Translations under genes and position numbers: made by a program
NCBI GenBank assembly: GCA_016785225.1
Contig: JAFBJZ010000663.1
Coordinates: 1 to 64,000, forward strand
DNA: 64,000 bases
Reading direction: 5' to 3'
DNA from: Psettodes erumei
Lineage: Eukaryota; Chordata; Actinopteri; Pleuronectiformes; Psettodidae
Part shown: in pieces, positions 34,865-47,890 of the stretch
Layout of the letters: each line of letters begins with the position of its first letter
Position numbering within the stretch: the stretch's first letter is position 1
The notes under the pieces: generated by a model
The model's input: the letters and a program-made list of their open reading frames with translations, nothing else
Told to the model about the DNA's origin: nothing
Databases searched by the model: none

Positions 34865-35470
34865 CACCCTGCCCTGTGGTAAAATAGGCTTTCATACAAT
34901 ACCTCACGCTCCTGCAGGAAGAAATTTGTATGAGTGATGGGAGATAATATGTTATTGAGGAAGGGAAACCTCGGTGGTACATAGCCACACATTGTCAGGA
35001 CCTTTGTCACATGTTCTGTGGTTCAGATTGTTTGGTGCTTTCTGCAGTAGTCCAGAACCTGTGGTGAAGTCAAACAAGGACATGTGGTACGACAGACCTA
35101 TGGTAAACATCCCAAAATACCAAACAAGTGTGATGACTAACAAGAAAATACCACAGAAAAGAAAGCAGAGCAGATTTTTTTTTTTATTTTTGCCTGCTTG
35201 CAACGTATACAATAAAGCCCTAAAATAATTTCAAAGATAGTAAATGAATTCATTCAAATGACTCATCAGATCTTGACTAATAATTAAGTAAATTCAGTTA
35301 CTTATTCGTTATATCGTTTTTCTGCCAAATTGGTTAATGAAACCATGAAATGTGAAACAGGATGGTATTTGTTACTCCCACTTATCAACAATATTATACC
35401 TTAGAAAAAGAGACAAGACAACAAATCTTGATAGGAAATACTGTAAATTTCTTTCTTTCTGTGAAATTTT
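34865..35470. repeat. Diverged tandem duplication, copy 2
   Basis: Counterpart of 33760-34400, with matching blocks in the same order and orientation: GTGGTAAAATAGGCTTTCA, CTTTGTCACATGTTCT, AACCTGTGGTGAAGT, TATGGTAAACATCCC, CAAAATACCAA and GAGACAAGACAA. Confidence 0.7.
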
Positions 35471-38400
35471 TTGTAACACATTTAACATTACAGTGGAGTA
35501 GAGTGGCATGCTGTGCTGAAATGATTCTTTCGTATCAATCCCTGATACTTCTGTTTTGATTTAATGGTGCTCTGAGAATTTAGACTTAAAGCCTTCCTCA
35601 TCAGCTAATGCTGTACTTTGCTCCTGCTCCTCCAGTCTATAACAGAACGAAACACACCCTTATCAAATCATATTATAAGTAATAGTCAAATTTATTAGAT
35701 GAAGTGTAAGCTGAAGTAGTATTTATGGTGGAGACATCTTGTCAGTATTCAGAAATCACTGACAGACCACATTTGGATGTTATGTGTTACTGAACTGCAA
35801 TAAGGAGCACCGTCATATCATTTATGCTGGTCATGTGGACGTCTGAAGAAGAAATATCAACAAGACCTGGTCAAATACATTTTAAATGCAATGAATGTAA
35901 CTATCTGTACAGTGTAAATAATAAGATAGTGTGTATTATGTACAATATACGCTTACTGTCTATATTTAAATGGTAGTTAGGAGTGAAATCAAAATTAAAA
36001 TATGGATTTTTTTAGGTGACTTGAAAATATCTGGGGTTAAAAGTGGTTCATGGGAGGAAAAATGGTGTATTTGTTTACTGCCCATCCAGAAAAGACGTTT
36101 CATGTTATGTTGTTTATGTTGACCTTTATTTAATCCAGTGGCTATATTGGGGATGAGCAGCAAACACTGCCTGACATTATTAGTATGACATTTTGGCCAA
36201 AGAATTGCCAGGCAACATTTATTTTGACAAAATATTCATTCTCGTAAAGCATTTTGTTTCCTATCACCAACGCTCAGAGATTTCGAAATGATCATAGTCT
36301 GTAATGGTTCATCGCGGAGGATTTGGGGCAGACATATCTTTATCTTTAGGGCAGACTTTCCCCTTTTTTATTTCACATCCTGTTTCTCAAAGTGTCACCG
36401 ACTTTGTTATAAACAATAAAAAGGGAACAACTGGCATGTATGAACATTTAAGACTATAAAGGCATTTAAGGTCATTTATGCATTCAATAGCAACATTGTA
36501 ACGAAATAATTCTTGATTAAATTTTGTTGTAATTTTTTTGCTGGATTCTTTTCTGACCAGACAAAGGGGAAATCATATGCTCATTTCCTTGAAAAGGCCA
36601 GTTTTTCCTTTAAAATCAAGTTATGTTGCATACTGCCCTAGGAGAGGAGAGAAAGAGCAAAATTACACAAGGAGCACTATATTTTTCTTATAAAAGGATT
36701 AATAACTTGATATGCAGTGAAACGCAATTAAATACACTCAGGCATTTAGCAGCCACAGCTTTACTTGGTCTGATATGAGCAAAAATACAGCTAATGTTAG
36801 AATGAAAATACCAAAAAGCACGAATGCGGGTGAAGTGCAGAGAAGGTGACTTTAATAAATGAACTAAAGTGTCTTAAAAAAGCAGGAACCCTACAAAAAC
36901 AGCAAATGTGATAACACCTGGAACATGAACAGTACATCCACAGACAAACTAAGAAAGAGTAGGGGGAGCACAGAGACTGCAGGTGAAACACATTAGGGCC
37001 CAGCAGGCAAGCAAAAAAAACACAAGGGCATGAAGCCAAAAGCCAAAACAACATCATTGCTACTCTCTCTACCTATAATATCATTCATGAAAATATCATA
37101 AAATGGCAAATAAGAGCTCATGAAGAAAGACCTACATTATTTGTATTTGATGGTGGATCTAAAAACAGATGAAATTGGAAATTTGATATCAGTATTCTTA
37201 CACTTATGTAAAAGTGCAGTGATGTAAGGCAGTTCAATATCAGATAGTTAGATCAGCTGCATTGCTCAATCACTAACATTTTCTGAATTTCCGGAAGAAA
37301 AAAAGTTTTGTAATGGAATCAGTTCCTCAAAATACAGTGGATATTGAGGTCCTGCACTGACGTCACCATCTCCGCTCAGGCACCAAAGGGCAGAACCGAT
37401 TGCAACAGCAAACGCAGAATTTCTTAACCAACTGGGTCAAGTATTTCATCTACACACACGTGTCTATTTTTGTCATGTCCTGCTGAGCAAGGCACGTCTG
37501 TTTCAATTCGCGGAGTTTCCCATAAAGTGGAAAGACCCCGGCGCCATATTCAGATTGTGAAACTGAAACAACCGCATTCATTTACCGCGGCTGCTCCACA
37601 AATGGCATTTATTTTCATTTAGCTTTCAGCTCAAAGCAGCTCGGGGGTCTAAGGAGGGCTACACACAGCTCCTATTGTGGTTGTAGAATTAATCACCATT
37701 TTAATATGTACGTTGGTAACTTTTCACCCCCTTCCCGTTAATAATTTTGGCAGCAATGACTAACTCATTGTTATCGAAACTTGTTGGTGCCCCTGTAATT
37801 GGAATCCTCGTATTTTGGAATGGATCCATGACATTTATGTGAAAAGCTGCTTGTCTGTATGCTCAGTTATGGGCAGCTAGAGGTGAAATTTGACTTTGGT
37901 GGGGAAAAAGGAGGAAAAAAAGGATTTATCATATACTTAAAATATTTAAAAATATTTCTTTGGAAAATATATTTGCTAATCTGATAGGCAGAAACACTAT
38001 ACAACACCACCACATGGGCCTTTTTGGGAAGCACACTGGAAAGGGGCCGATATTTTGTTAAATTGCCACATTTGAAATGAAGTATTTGCAGTTCCTCTCC
38101 ACAGTGTACCCATGGATGCACAGCCAACTATCATTGGAGTAATGTGATGCCGACAGGTTTAAGTTTATCCTCAACATAAGAGATAATGATATCATGCTTA
38201 GAGTCACTCTGAATGAATGGATTGGTATGTGTTTCATGCATGTGTGATTTGAGTAAGTTATGATGTTCAGTGGTTAAACAGGAAATAAAACATCACTCTT
38301 TTTTTCCTCAAACTGATCACAAGTGGCAGAGATACTGTATTAATGGTCCCAAGTGTGCAGTACTTTGATTTACTGGGACTCACAATGCGAAACACTTGGT

Positions 38401-38640
38401 GCTTTTTTTTTTTGATGGTATCATGGTACACTAGGTTTGACTTTTTTACTCATTCCAAGCATACAGTATAAAGCAGCTTAAGAATGAATAGTTGCAACAA
38501 GAATAAATTTGATGAATTGATTTTTCTCAATTTGAATCTTGGAATTTATTCCTTAGGCTTCTCTTGTGCATGAATGCTTTATTTGAAAGAACTCCGTGGA
38601 CTAAAATGATTCTCTGAGTCCAACATCTAAGATGAGACCT
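35471..38640. other. Gene-poor region upstream of the chemokine gene
   Basis: AT-rich, no supportable coding exon. A palindromic CRE (TGACGTCA, 37358-37365) and a kappaB-like site (GGAGTTTCCC, 37512-37521) occur about 1.4 kb upstream of the chemokine start and may be distal regulatory sites (inference). Confidence 0.4.
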
Positions 38641-38648
38641 GCCTTTTC

Positions 38649-38664
38649 TTTCCGTTTCGGGGAA
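38649..38664. promoter_or_regulatory. Overlapping ISRE and GAS motifs upstream of the CXC chemokine
   Basis: TTTCCGTTTC (38649-38658) is GAAANNGAAA on the minus strand, the IRF/ISRE core. TTCGGGGAA (38656-38664) overlaps it and fits the STAT GAS consensus TTCNNNGAA. Both lie about 210 bp before the chemokine ATG. Confidence 0.6.
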
Positions 38665-38716
38665 ACAGGCCAGTTGGAAGAAAAAGGAAGGAGCAGAGAA
38701 AGAAAAAAGGAAACTG

Positions 38717-38726
38717 GAAAGTGAAA
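38717..38726 (+). promoter_or_regulatory. Second ISRE of the CXC chemokine promoter
   Basis: GAAAGTGAAA, an exact GAAANNGAAA core, 45 bp upstream of the TATA box. Confidence 0.65.
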
Positions 38727-38770
38727 GTGCGGTGCTCCGTTGGTCATCAGCCCAGTGGCTTCATCCAGCC

Positions 38771-38778
38771 TATAAAAG
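38771..38778 (+). promoter_or_regulatory. TATA box of the CXC chemokine
   Basis: TATAAAAG about 93 bp before the ATG, which predicts transcription start near 38800 and a leader of about 70 nt. Confidence 0.75.
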
Positions 38779-38870
38779 AGACAAATCCCCTGTGCTGTAA
38801 ATCATCAGGAGTCCTGACTGAAGAAGAGACACTGCTGCCACTGAGTCAGAGCCTGCCTTCAGCTACAGAA

Positions 38871-39946
38871 ATGAATCCAGCTGCCATTGCCTTCCTCAGC
38901 TGCCTGCTTGTTCTCTGTGCACAAGGTACGGTCAAAGCTTTAATGTTCGGTCATTGGTTCATCATCATGATCTGGCTGGGTTGCGAGTGAGTGTGAGTGT
39001 GAACTACTTGTTGCAGCAACTGTCCTTTTTGCCTGTTGTGAACAGCCGAATGAAATGTCTATGAAAGTCAATAACACTTCTGTGTCTCGCTAAAACGGTG
39101 AGTCAGCTGGAAATTACTGCAGTTAGTAATACAATGCATGCAATAGCACTAACTCGTAATAACTAGTATTTTGGAATAGAGCTTAAACGCTGCACAAATC
39201 AATATCTTGTTGTTGACTGTGGATACAATTACTCACTTGTGGTGATGAACCCTCACCTCACCATCTCCGCACTCTGCTTACCAAAGAAATCAGAAAGTCC
39301 TATTTTAGTACCAGAAAACATCAATTTGTATATGATACGTGAAATACATTATATATCAAGTTATGGGCAGCCTAGCCTCTGTCAAAACACTGATACATGT
39401 TGATGCTGAAGCAGCAGTATAAAAGGTTGTTTTTGTTTTTTTCCTTCCCACAGGACACCCAGGCAACAGATACAATAAGTGCAAGTGCTCAGGCAACTAC
39501 ATTGGCAGGATCGACCCGCAGCTCATCACGCCGGACCTGCGCATACACCACCCAGATATCTTCTGCCCAAACACAGAGATCATGTGAGTGAAACAGTACA
39601 GGCGCATTCACTGACAGGTCGTTCCCCAGTTTCTCTCTAACACCTCTCTCTTTCCCCTCTTCCAGCATCACGACGACAGCGAACGAGAAAAAATGCGTGG
39701 ATCCGCAGTCAGGACTGGGGAAACTCATTCTCCGGAACAGTAGAAAGTAAGATCAGCTCGACTGCGTGACTTCAGACAACAGAAAAACCACAGCACTGAT
39801 GTAAATGAGTCAGATTTCCACTATTTTTCACTAACAACATCCTTTGCTGATTTAGGCAGAGGACAGAGAGAGCTGTGAGCACATCGACCTCCAGTCCAAC
39901 CACTGCTGGGAGCTCGACCAGACTGGACACCACGTCCCAGCTGTAG
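38871..39946 (+). CDS. ELR-negative CXC chemokine, CXCL9/10/11 type
   Basis: A secreted chemoattractant for CXCR3-type receptors. Four exons in the usual CXC layout: 38871-38925 (signal peptide MNPAAIAFLSCLLVLCAQG), 39454-39583, 39666-39746, 39856-39946 (TAG), 118 residues. The mature protein has the CXC motif CKCSGNYIGRIDP with no ELR before it, the third Cys in HHPDIFCPNTEIIIT and the fourth in KKCVDPQSGLGK. A basic, Ser/Thr-rich tail of about 35 residues follows (RNSRKQRTERAVSTSTSS). The tail and missing ELR fit the interferon-induced fish CXCL11-like group, and the promoter supports this with two ISREs, a GAS and a TATA box. It stands alone here, with no second chemokine gene visible in the window. 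The exact orthologue name is not certain. Confidence 0.9.
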
Positions 39947-42541
39947 GACTGCGATGAAGGGAACAACCGCTGTCAGGATGGATGTGTTGTCAAGGACCAG
40001 TCTTCTGCTTCTGTTCTGCTGACTTGTTGTCACATGTATATATGAAGTGAATAATTTGTACATAATTTTTTTAAATAATACATTTTCTAAACAACACGCA
40101 TCTGATCTCCTTATTTGTCCTGTTAACATAACAGAAAGTGTACCTGTGCTGATCTTAACCAGTCACCTTACAATAAGTTTTTTTGAAACATCAGACCTGC
40201 TAAATGTTGTGTAATCACATTTGCAAGTTCATATGTTCTACATCGTACACAAAAGCCAAAAGTATGTGGACAGCCAAGATCACATATTTAAAAGGTAGCT
40301 GAAGAGCTGCCGAGAAGATCATTTCAAATCTCTTCTCTTTCATTAACTTTATTGAAACACCAACAGGACATAACGGGGAAGACAAACCTTTGCGTTTAGC
40401 TGGGGTTCATTCTTGGCAAACCTCCATAAAACTTTCCACCTCCAAAAAGTATGTTTTTAGGATTACACCCAATCAGGAAAGTCTATTGATTTTTACCAAA
40501 TACAGAATGTCCTTTTTTAATATACGGGATGAGTTAAATCTTTCAGATATTTTACTATTTCTTCTGTCAAACGAATGCAGAGATTCTTAATCAGCCAGCA
40601 ATCCTTTAAACTGCATCCTCCAGAGATCCATCTTCAGTTAGATGTTGGACTCATTCCAGGAACTATTTTTACAGTTTATAATCTTGTCTCTTATGTAATC
40701 ATATACAGTATCTTTTATGTATTCCCTTTGCTTTAAATAATTAACATATACACCCGTAATGGTTTTCTGTTCACAATGCTCTTTATTCAGTCATTTCTTC
40801 TAAACATTATATAAAATAGCAAACCGTCTGGTCAGTGAAACAGAATCCGTTAATACATCCCAAAAACATGATCAAGAGCAGTTCAAGCAGATATTTTAAA
40901 AAACTTAAGACAAACACAGGGGTCAGAAATACTGTTTGTGATCCAGTAAATCAAATACCATACCAACCACAACCACAACAACTTCCACAGTTAGTCTGGG
41001 CCTCAAAACTACTAAACCAACTGAAATACTGAGTGTGCCTCTGTGTGTTTCCTGTGTCACTTCATCAGTCATTTCCTGCCAGGTGAACAGTGTGAAACAC
41101 TTTTAATAGTCACACTGTACACAATAACAGAGTTTCAATGCATTCTGCCAAGTCCTCACAGGTAAAGGCACAGTTAAGGTGACCTGGGAGAAAGCACTCA
41201 TGTGAAGCACATTGGTGACTGACTGCACAGCCTCAGCTGATGAGACTTTTTGCATTTAATACTGATGGTGCTTTGAGGACCCGTGGTTGAACTGTGATGA
41301 GATGAGAACTGAAGTTTGATATTAAAAACAGTAACAGACTTGTCATTAAACAGACAGAGAATCCGAGAGCAAGGAATAGCTCGACCCATTTGTGGAATCA
41401 CTACTGAACACTTGCTGAAATTAACATACCACTCAGAACCATCGACGCTTATGGGATTTACCTTTTGCTTAACCCCTCCCGAAACAGAGACTGGCCAATC
41501 AAAACGTAGAAGTCATATCTTGGTAGGGCAGGCCCGTGGAGCTGCATTTATCTGCTCCAATATTGGCAAACGTTAGCATGCTCTAAAGAAGAAGCCTTGG
41601 AGTACTTCCAAAGCCAAGAGTTAGCATTTTATTAGCTAGTTACTTTATTTTGCAGGGATTCTGGTTGCAGAAAACAGATCACAACTAGTACATCCACAGT
41701 GTAGTGTTCTCCCCATACACCTGAAAGGAATGGAAGTCCTACAGAGGTGCATTCTGTCCTTCTCTGAACACTTTTACTTTCCACCTGCGTGAGGCTGGAA
41801 TAAGTTTAACACATACGTTCAGAGAGATGATTAAGTATTCAGTAGTGATTAAATCTGCCAGCCCAAAGTTTAGTTGTTAAAATAAAATTAAGCCCTTCTT
41901 TGCTTCACTTCCATGTCATAATCACACAGCTCTTTCAGTTAAATGTTTTTCCAGAGTCCAACGGGATACAACAGGAACAAAGATTAAATATTGAAAATGT
42001 AATGTTAACTGTATTTCTGTTAAAACACACAGATAGAGGAAAATATTTTGTACAGAGAGCTCAACTCCCACAAAGCCCTTTTGACAGTCAATAGCACGTG
42101 AGACAACACTGAGGTTAAAACTGATATGATGCTAACACTATGCAAATCCTTAAACAATGTTTCATCAAATGATCCCAGGCCAACGCAGCAGACATGGGGC
42201 AGGTGGTATTCCAACAATAGTAGGAATACTGGCTAGTCTCTGTGTTGGGGACTCAGTGGGGGCTACTGCGCGACAGTGAGCCCCTACACCTGCCCTGCAC
42301 CATCCATCACACCTTTTCAAGTGATCTGGTTTAAATACACTTTAATCTGCTCTTTTACCCCTAAGAAGTAACGGAGTACGACGATGTTCTGCTGTGTTCA
42401 TGTGTGCTGTTAGTATCAAATGAACCTCACCAGTCTGCAGGATGTCTGCCAGCACCGGGGGATAGAAAAATGCTAAGATATATTGAGTCAGGCAGTAGTT
42501 TGGCAAAGTTGGCTGCAGACTTCCTCCTTCAGACTTCCTCC
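39947..42541. other. Chemokine 3' region and gap to ppm1f
   Basis: No coding region that I can support. The chemokine 3' UTR probably ends near 40075-40100, where an AATACA variant is the only signal-like hexamer. The rest is AT-rich. Confidence 0.4.
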
Positions 42542-45500
42542 TCAGGTGGAGTCCTGAGCAGCACGTGCGGGTCCTGCAGTGAGATCTTGAGACAGCAGCT
42601 GCTCCAGCGGACGCAGGAACACCACCATCACTGTGATGTTATCACTAGAACCGGCTTCCTTAGCGTGACTCACCAAACGTTGAGCGACTCTCAGTCCAAT
42701 ACTCTCCTCAGACTGTTGCTGCTCCCTCTCTGCTGCTCCGTCTTCAGGGTCATCGGGCTGATGGAGTGCGTCCAGGACCAGATGTGGGACTGCCGAAGGT
42801 TTGACCGCATCGAAGAAGCCGTCACACGCCAGTAACAAGTAGTCCTCGTCTCCCACCAGCTGGGTCACGGAGCAGTCGGCATCTCCAGAGACATAGGGCT
42901 TCTGGTCAAAGTCACCTGCAGTGTGGGCGTGTTGTTAGCAGCTGCAGCTAAATACATACACCACTCGGCCATAATATTAAAACCACCTGCCTAAAATGAT
43001 GTACGGTAGGTTCCTTGTGCCACCAAAACAGGTCTAAGCCATCAAGGTCTGGACTCCACAACAACTTGGACTCTGTCCTGTGGTATCAGGCACCAAGACT
43101 TTGCATCAAAACCTTTGGAATCCTGTCATTTGGGCCAAGTCCGATCCACAGGGAGCTACATCCATTCAGCCAGCCGTCCACAATATATGAAGCTAAAATG
43201 TGATCCATCAGATGAGGACCCCCCTTGTGTTGCTCACAGTGGACAGGGGTCAGCATGAGCAGCTCCACAGCCTCATACACAACAAGCCCTGATCAACTGT
43301 GCGCATCTGTGTACCATCGCAACTTGACCCTGGTCAAAGTCCCTCAGATCCTCCCACTTGTCCATTTTTCTGCTTCCAATCACATGAACTTTAAGAAGTG
43401 ACTGTTCACTTGCTGCCTGATATATCCCAGCCCCTGACAGTGGTTTGAATGTTGTTGCTGATCAGTGTAAATAGCCTCAAGCACAGCAGTCAGATCAGGT
43501 AAAAATCAGGGCAGAGACCATGTTTACATCACGGCGGTTGTGTCTGACGTACCTATAGCTCTGGATACAGCATAGGTGCCATTAACACGCCAGCAGCCCA
43601 TGAAGGTGATACAGCCGCCGAGATCCTCAATTCTTTGTTTCTCATCCTGGACGGTGGAGGAGAAAACACACAGAGTTTACCACCTGAGCATCCCCCCCAT
43701 CTAATGTACGTTGGGTTGTTTTACTCCCACATGTGCTATGTGACCATCACGCATGGTGGAGGTGGAGGTGTGACGTCCTTACTTCTCTCTCTGGTTTATG
43801 TGGGTCCATGAGCGTCACAGCCTCTCCCATTCTGACCAGCATGGCTTGAGAGTCTCCCAGCCAGGCCACAGTCAGCTCTCCGCCCTGGATCAGCGCCGCC
43901 ACGCCCGTGGAGCCGCTGCGCAGGCGCTGACAACACACACATGACTCATCAGCCCCAGTGTCTCCGCAGCATTTTAATTGCTTCCGTATCTTTAAACTAC
44001 GAGTGTTGTATTGAAGCAAACACAAAGTGAGAACAGCAACCTCTCTCCTGGCTTTGCCTCTGAACATGTCATCTGTGCGCTTGAAGGCACTTTTAAAAGC
44101 AGCGGCCGCGTCGCTCCGCAGAGTCTCCTGTTTGCTCAGAGCGACGTGGAGGTGAATGGCGGCGTAGGTGGCAGCGTCCACGCCTCCGTGGCCGTCGAAC
44201 ACAGCGTAGTAGGCGCGCGCCACTCCATCCTGGGCCGCGGCAGAGAGACAGACAGACGGAAAGAGTCAACCCGGCACCGACGGGCGGCGGCTCGCGATGC
44301 AGTGAAGCTCTCGTACCTGGATTCCAAAAAGCTGGTTGAACTCAGCCAGGGCCAAGTGTTTGTCCTCCATCTTCCTCCTCGTGTTCTTGATGGCATGAAC
44401 GGAGCAGTGTCCGGAGAGGGAAGGGGAGGGGGGAGGCTTGGGGAAGTTTTGATGCCATGCCAGCGCTACAGCTATCAGCTTGTTTAGAAAGAGACGCTGG
44501 ACCCCCTCTGACTGAAGTACTGATGGGAACAAAAAACTGAAATTAATTTCCTTCTTACTACCTGCTATTTGCTCCAGGCAAAAAGAGACCAACACATGAC
44601 AGAGGACAGAGAACTAAAATTCAGCACAGACTTTTCGTAGCTCCAGGTTCAAACTTTACATGAGTCATGACTAATTCTGCTCTGTTGCTCGGCAACAAAC
44701 CCTCACTTTGTATCGCTGAGAGGAGTCTGCGTACTGGAGACACACCCTTAGTGTAACACAATATAATTTCACAGCACCACAAACCGCAGCCTCTAAAACG
44801 AGCACAAAGACTTACAGACTACTTCCTGTTCGTCTTCCTGGTTGGCCGCAGCTTCCTGTGGGCCGTGGAAAGGGGAAAGGTCTTCCTGCAGTAGCCGGGA
44901 CAGCGCTGCCTGGCACAGGAGGGCCCTGAGGACTGCAGGAGCACCCCTGAAGCCACAAACACAAACACATGTTGTGTGCTTTGTCAAGCTCTGAACACGA
45001 TTCCTTTTTCCAAATGTTAATGGATTGCTGCCTTCCACTTGAATGAACTAAGCGGCTTTGGTTTTGAAAGATAATATCGTTTGCAATTTAAAGCAGTAAT
45101 AAAAATCAAGATAAGAGGAAGTCATTCATTTTTACAGACCTTTCATATTTCCTGTCTTGTCTGAATACTTGATTTATCGACGGGGTTATGGACAGAATAC
45201 TCAATTATTAAAATAATCAGCTGCAGCCCCAGTTGCCTGAACATAAAACACAGCAGCTCCAGCAATACAAATGATGTCTCCCACAGCTCTCCTGCGTGGT
45301 ACTCCCTGGTTTTCCCCTGGTTCACTCTCATACAGTGCAGGCAGCTATTACTGTGTCCACCCTGCCAGCCGTGCGTGGTGAACGAGCAGGGGCAAGAGCC
45401 GAGCTGTCAGGAATGTGAGGAATGCAGCCACACGCGCACACTCAACACAACAGCACTAACTACGCTGAAATCGCAGCAATGTGTGTGATATATTCATGAC

Positions 45501-46429
45501 ACTGAACGCACTATGGTGTGTGTAGCTGGAGCGTAATGGGCTGTGAGAGGATGTAAACAGGAGGTTTTTAATAAACATTCAAAGGCCCTCTCCGGATATG
45601 GAACAGATGTTACTCTTTCATTCGGCTTTATTCACACATGACAGGACGCATTCAGAGGCAGCGACACCGCGCAGGCAATATTAACCAGCGTCGTTTCTGA
45701 AAAAAATAACTTCGCTTCCAGCTGAAGAATTGATGATCTCCATGAGAATAAGGGAGGTCTGCTCCTCTTTTTACACGCTGCCTGATTCATAATGCACTGC
45801 AACGCACAAAGTTTAATAATATACTTTCATATCATGTTTGTAAAGGGGTTCTCAGGCTATTCATGATGTCATCCATGCAGGTGTTGATTAGGACTATTTT
45901 AATTCAATACGTGTCTTTTCATTTTTTTTATCTTCTCATTTTCATAGGCTGTAACTACCTCGACTCTCCTCTTTCACTTCACTCATCTTTTTCATGCACA
46001 GCCACAGAAACACAATTCCCTGTCTGCACAGCAATGTTCGAGGACATATCTGCTGATGTAGCTTAGTGAAGAGAGCAAGTGATTCTTCCATACTTTACTA
46101 TTCATTTCTCACATCATGTCAGATTTTTAAAAAGGCTTTTATTACTAAATAAGGCTAACATCAGTTTATGTTATAAATGGTAATATCTATTACAGTGTTC
46201 TTTATCGGGTATTAATCTTGTGCTGCTGCAGTGTGTGTGCCTCTCCCTCCCAGCTGTACCTGGCAGTCAGCAGCCTCAGGCCCAGCTCCAGGCTCTCTCC
46301 CTCCAGCTCCTCCAGCGACACTTTGCGGCTCAGGGGGCTGACGGGCAGCGGACCGTCTTCCCCCAGAGGAGCTGGGAACTCGTCCACGAACCTCCCCAGG
46401 AAGCATCTGGCCTCCTCCTCCTCCTCCAT
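42542..46429 (-). CDS. ppm1f: Protein phosphatase 1F (PP2C family, POPX2/CaMKP type)
   Basis: A Mg/Mn-dependent Ser/Thr phosphatase that dephosphorylates CaM kinases and PAK. Seven coding exons: 46260-46429, 44816-44946, 44317-44519, 44041-44229, 43783-43926, 43553-43646, 42542-42915, giving 434 residues (human 454). An acidic N-terminus (MEEEEEARCFLGRFVDEFP) precedes the PP2C domain. PP2C motifs in order: SVHAIKNTRRKMEDKH (metal-binding E/D), YYAVFDGHGGVDAATYAA, GSTGVAALIQ, LTVAWLGDSQAML, CWRVNGTYAVSRAIGD, DYLLLACDGFFDAV, GSSDNITVMVVFLR. All junction phases agree. A 5' UTR exon likely ends at 47663 (CCCAG|GTAAGAG, minus strand). Its pairing with top3b downstream in the cluster is conserved in human 22q11.22. 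Confidence 0.96.
42959..43467 (-). mobile_element. Internally deleted Tc1-like transposon in ppm1f intron
   Basis: Terminal repeats match in inverted orientation (CACCACTCGGCCATAATATT at the left; reverse complement of GAATGTTGTTGCTGATCAGTG at the right) and both flanks are TA. Interior phrases (CCACCTGCCTAAAATGATGT, GTGGTATCAGGCACCAAGAC, GTGGACAGGGGTCAGCATGAG, TTTCTGCTTCCAATCACATGAA) are those of a very common fish Tc1 family, but most of the transposase is deleted. Non-autonomous relic. Confidence 0.85.
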
Positions 46430-47662
46430 CCCACCGACTCAGGCCGCAGCGAGCTCTCAGGTGAACACGGGATGGGGGGGTCAGGCCTCAAATGTCACGA
46501 GTCGCTTGAAGGGCAGAAAAAAAACAGGCTTCAGTGTGATGGAAAATGATTACAGATGGAAATTTTATTTTATCTATCACCATGTGAGAAACATTCACAA
46601 ATCAATCAGTATTGTTACATTATAATTAGGATTATGTAATAATATAATGCTAAAACTGGATTACTAAAGGCTGAGTCTGACCCTACTAAGATTTTTGGTA
46701 CCATCCATCATGTTTCCATAGCCGAGTCGTGGAAACGTAGGTAGTAGAAGTTGGCTTTGGGTGTGTGATCATGTCTGTGATCTTGTTCTCAGATCAGATC
46801 TGGATTTTAAATCAAGGTTGATACTTTTAGAAAAGACATGTTCTTGCTCCGTTCCTAAAGAAACGCATGCCACGGGTAAGATGCTTATTTGTTATGTTAC
46901 ATTATCATTATTACTTCGTTAGAATAAAGATGATGATAATTGTCTCCTTTTAACATATTAAGTCAAAATCCTGAATTACTAAATTAAAATTATGAGAGAT
47001 TAAGCCCAAACGATTATGATGGTAGAACAAAACTTTTACTCTCATCTGTTTTTTCGTCATTGCAGCTAAGACAGTACGGAGAAAAGCGAATCACTTTTAA
47101 GACCAAACGCACATATTAGTTAACTGTTGCAGCGCGCATGTAAGGGTTTATCTTATTTTCTGAACTTTTTCGACACGGCAGGTCCCACGACAATCAGCGT
47201 CCGGCCGGATATGACTAACTGGGAGTTGCCTCTTCTTACTCCAAAAAAGAAAAAAAGTGTTGCATCTTGTGTTCAATGTTTCGGGCAGCAGGTTCGCGTG
47301 TTTTAAACGGTAATGCTGCGAAACTTGAATAAAACAACGCACACGGAGACGTTTTGTAAACTTGTGCTCGCGGTTACAGACACTACGAAGCTAAACCCAA
47401 CAGCTAATGTGCAGCATATTGTGTTCATGCGTCAAATGTGTCGTGACTGCAGACTACACCGCTCCACCTTTACCTTGTTTTGTATTTTCTTTTCGCAGGC
47501 ACGTAACGAAAAAAAATACAGTTTTGCATGATGTGACAGTGCTTTACAGTGTTTCTTTTACTAAGACGTTAACGTAGCACTACAACGCATGCAGTCAACA
47601 ATATGACATGAGAGTCCTTGCTAGCTGGTTTGGTTAAAAACACGGCCGTGCCTTCCTCTTAC
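46430..47662. other. ppm1f 5' intron
   Basis: No gene visible. It lies between the ppm1f start exon and its probable non-coding exon. Confidence 0.4.
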
Positions 47663-47890
47663 CTGGGGCTAGCTCAGTTAGAACACAGCTGTGGCTTGGT
47701 ACGCCCGCAGTCTACAGACAGACAGACCTGACGGTGATAACAACAACAATGAACCGATGGTGATCCACTCACAAAGCGCACGGCCAGCGCTGTTCAGTCA
47801 GCTGCAATAAGCTCAGCACGCTCCAACACCCTGACTGGACCGCTTTCCTGTACGTCATCATACTTCCGCCTTCCTTCCGCTGTGGATTTA
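47663..47890 (-). promoter_or_regulatory. Probable non-coding first exon and promoter of ppm1f
   Basis: A strong donor at 47663, higher GC content upstream, and clustered GCGGAAG/GGAAG ETS-like sites on the minus strand around 47865-47882. No TATA box. Confidence 0.45.

Noticed and set aside
33885..35212. Two hydrophobic minus-strand open frames, one in each tandem copy
   Set aside because: They share only a short patch (TCDK) and the general bias of AT-rich DNA. There is no shared start, splice site or recognisable family. I report the duplication but not a gene.
36797..37057. Cys-rich open frame on the minus strand
   Set aside because: No signal peptide with a plausible start, no domain and no splice sites. 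It lies in AT-rich intergenic DNA.
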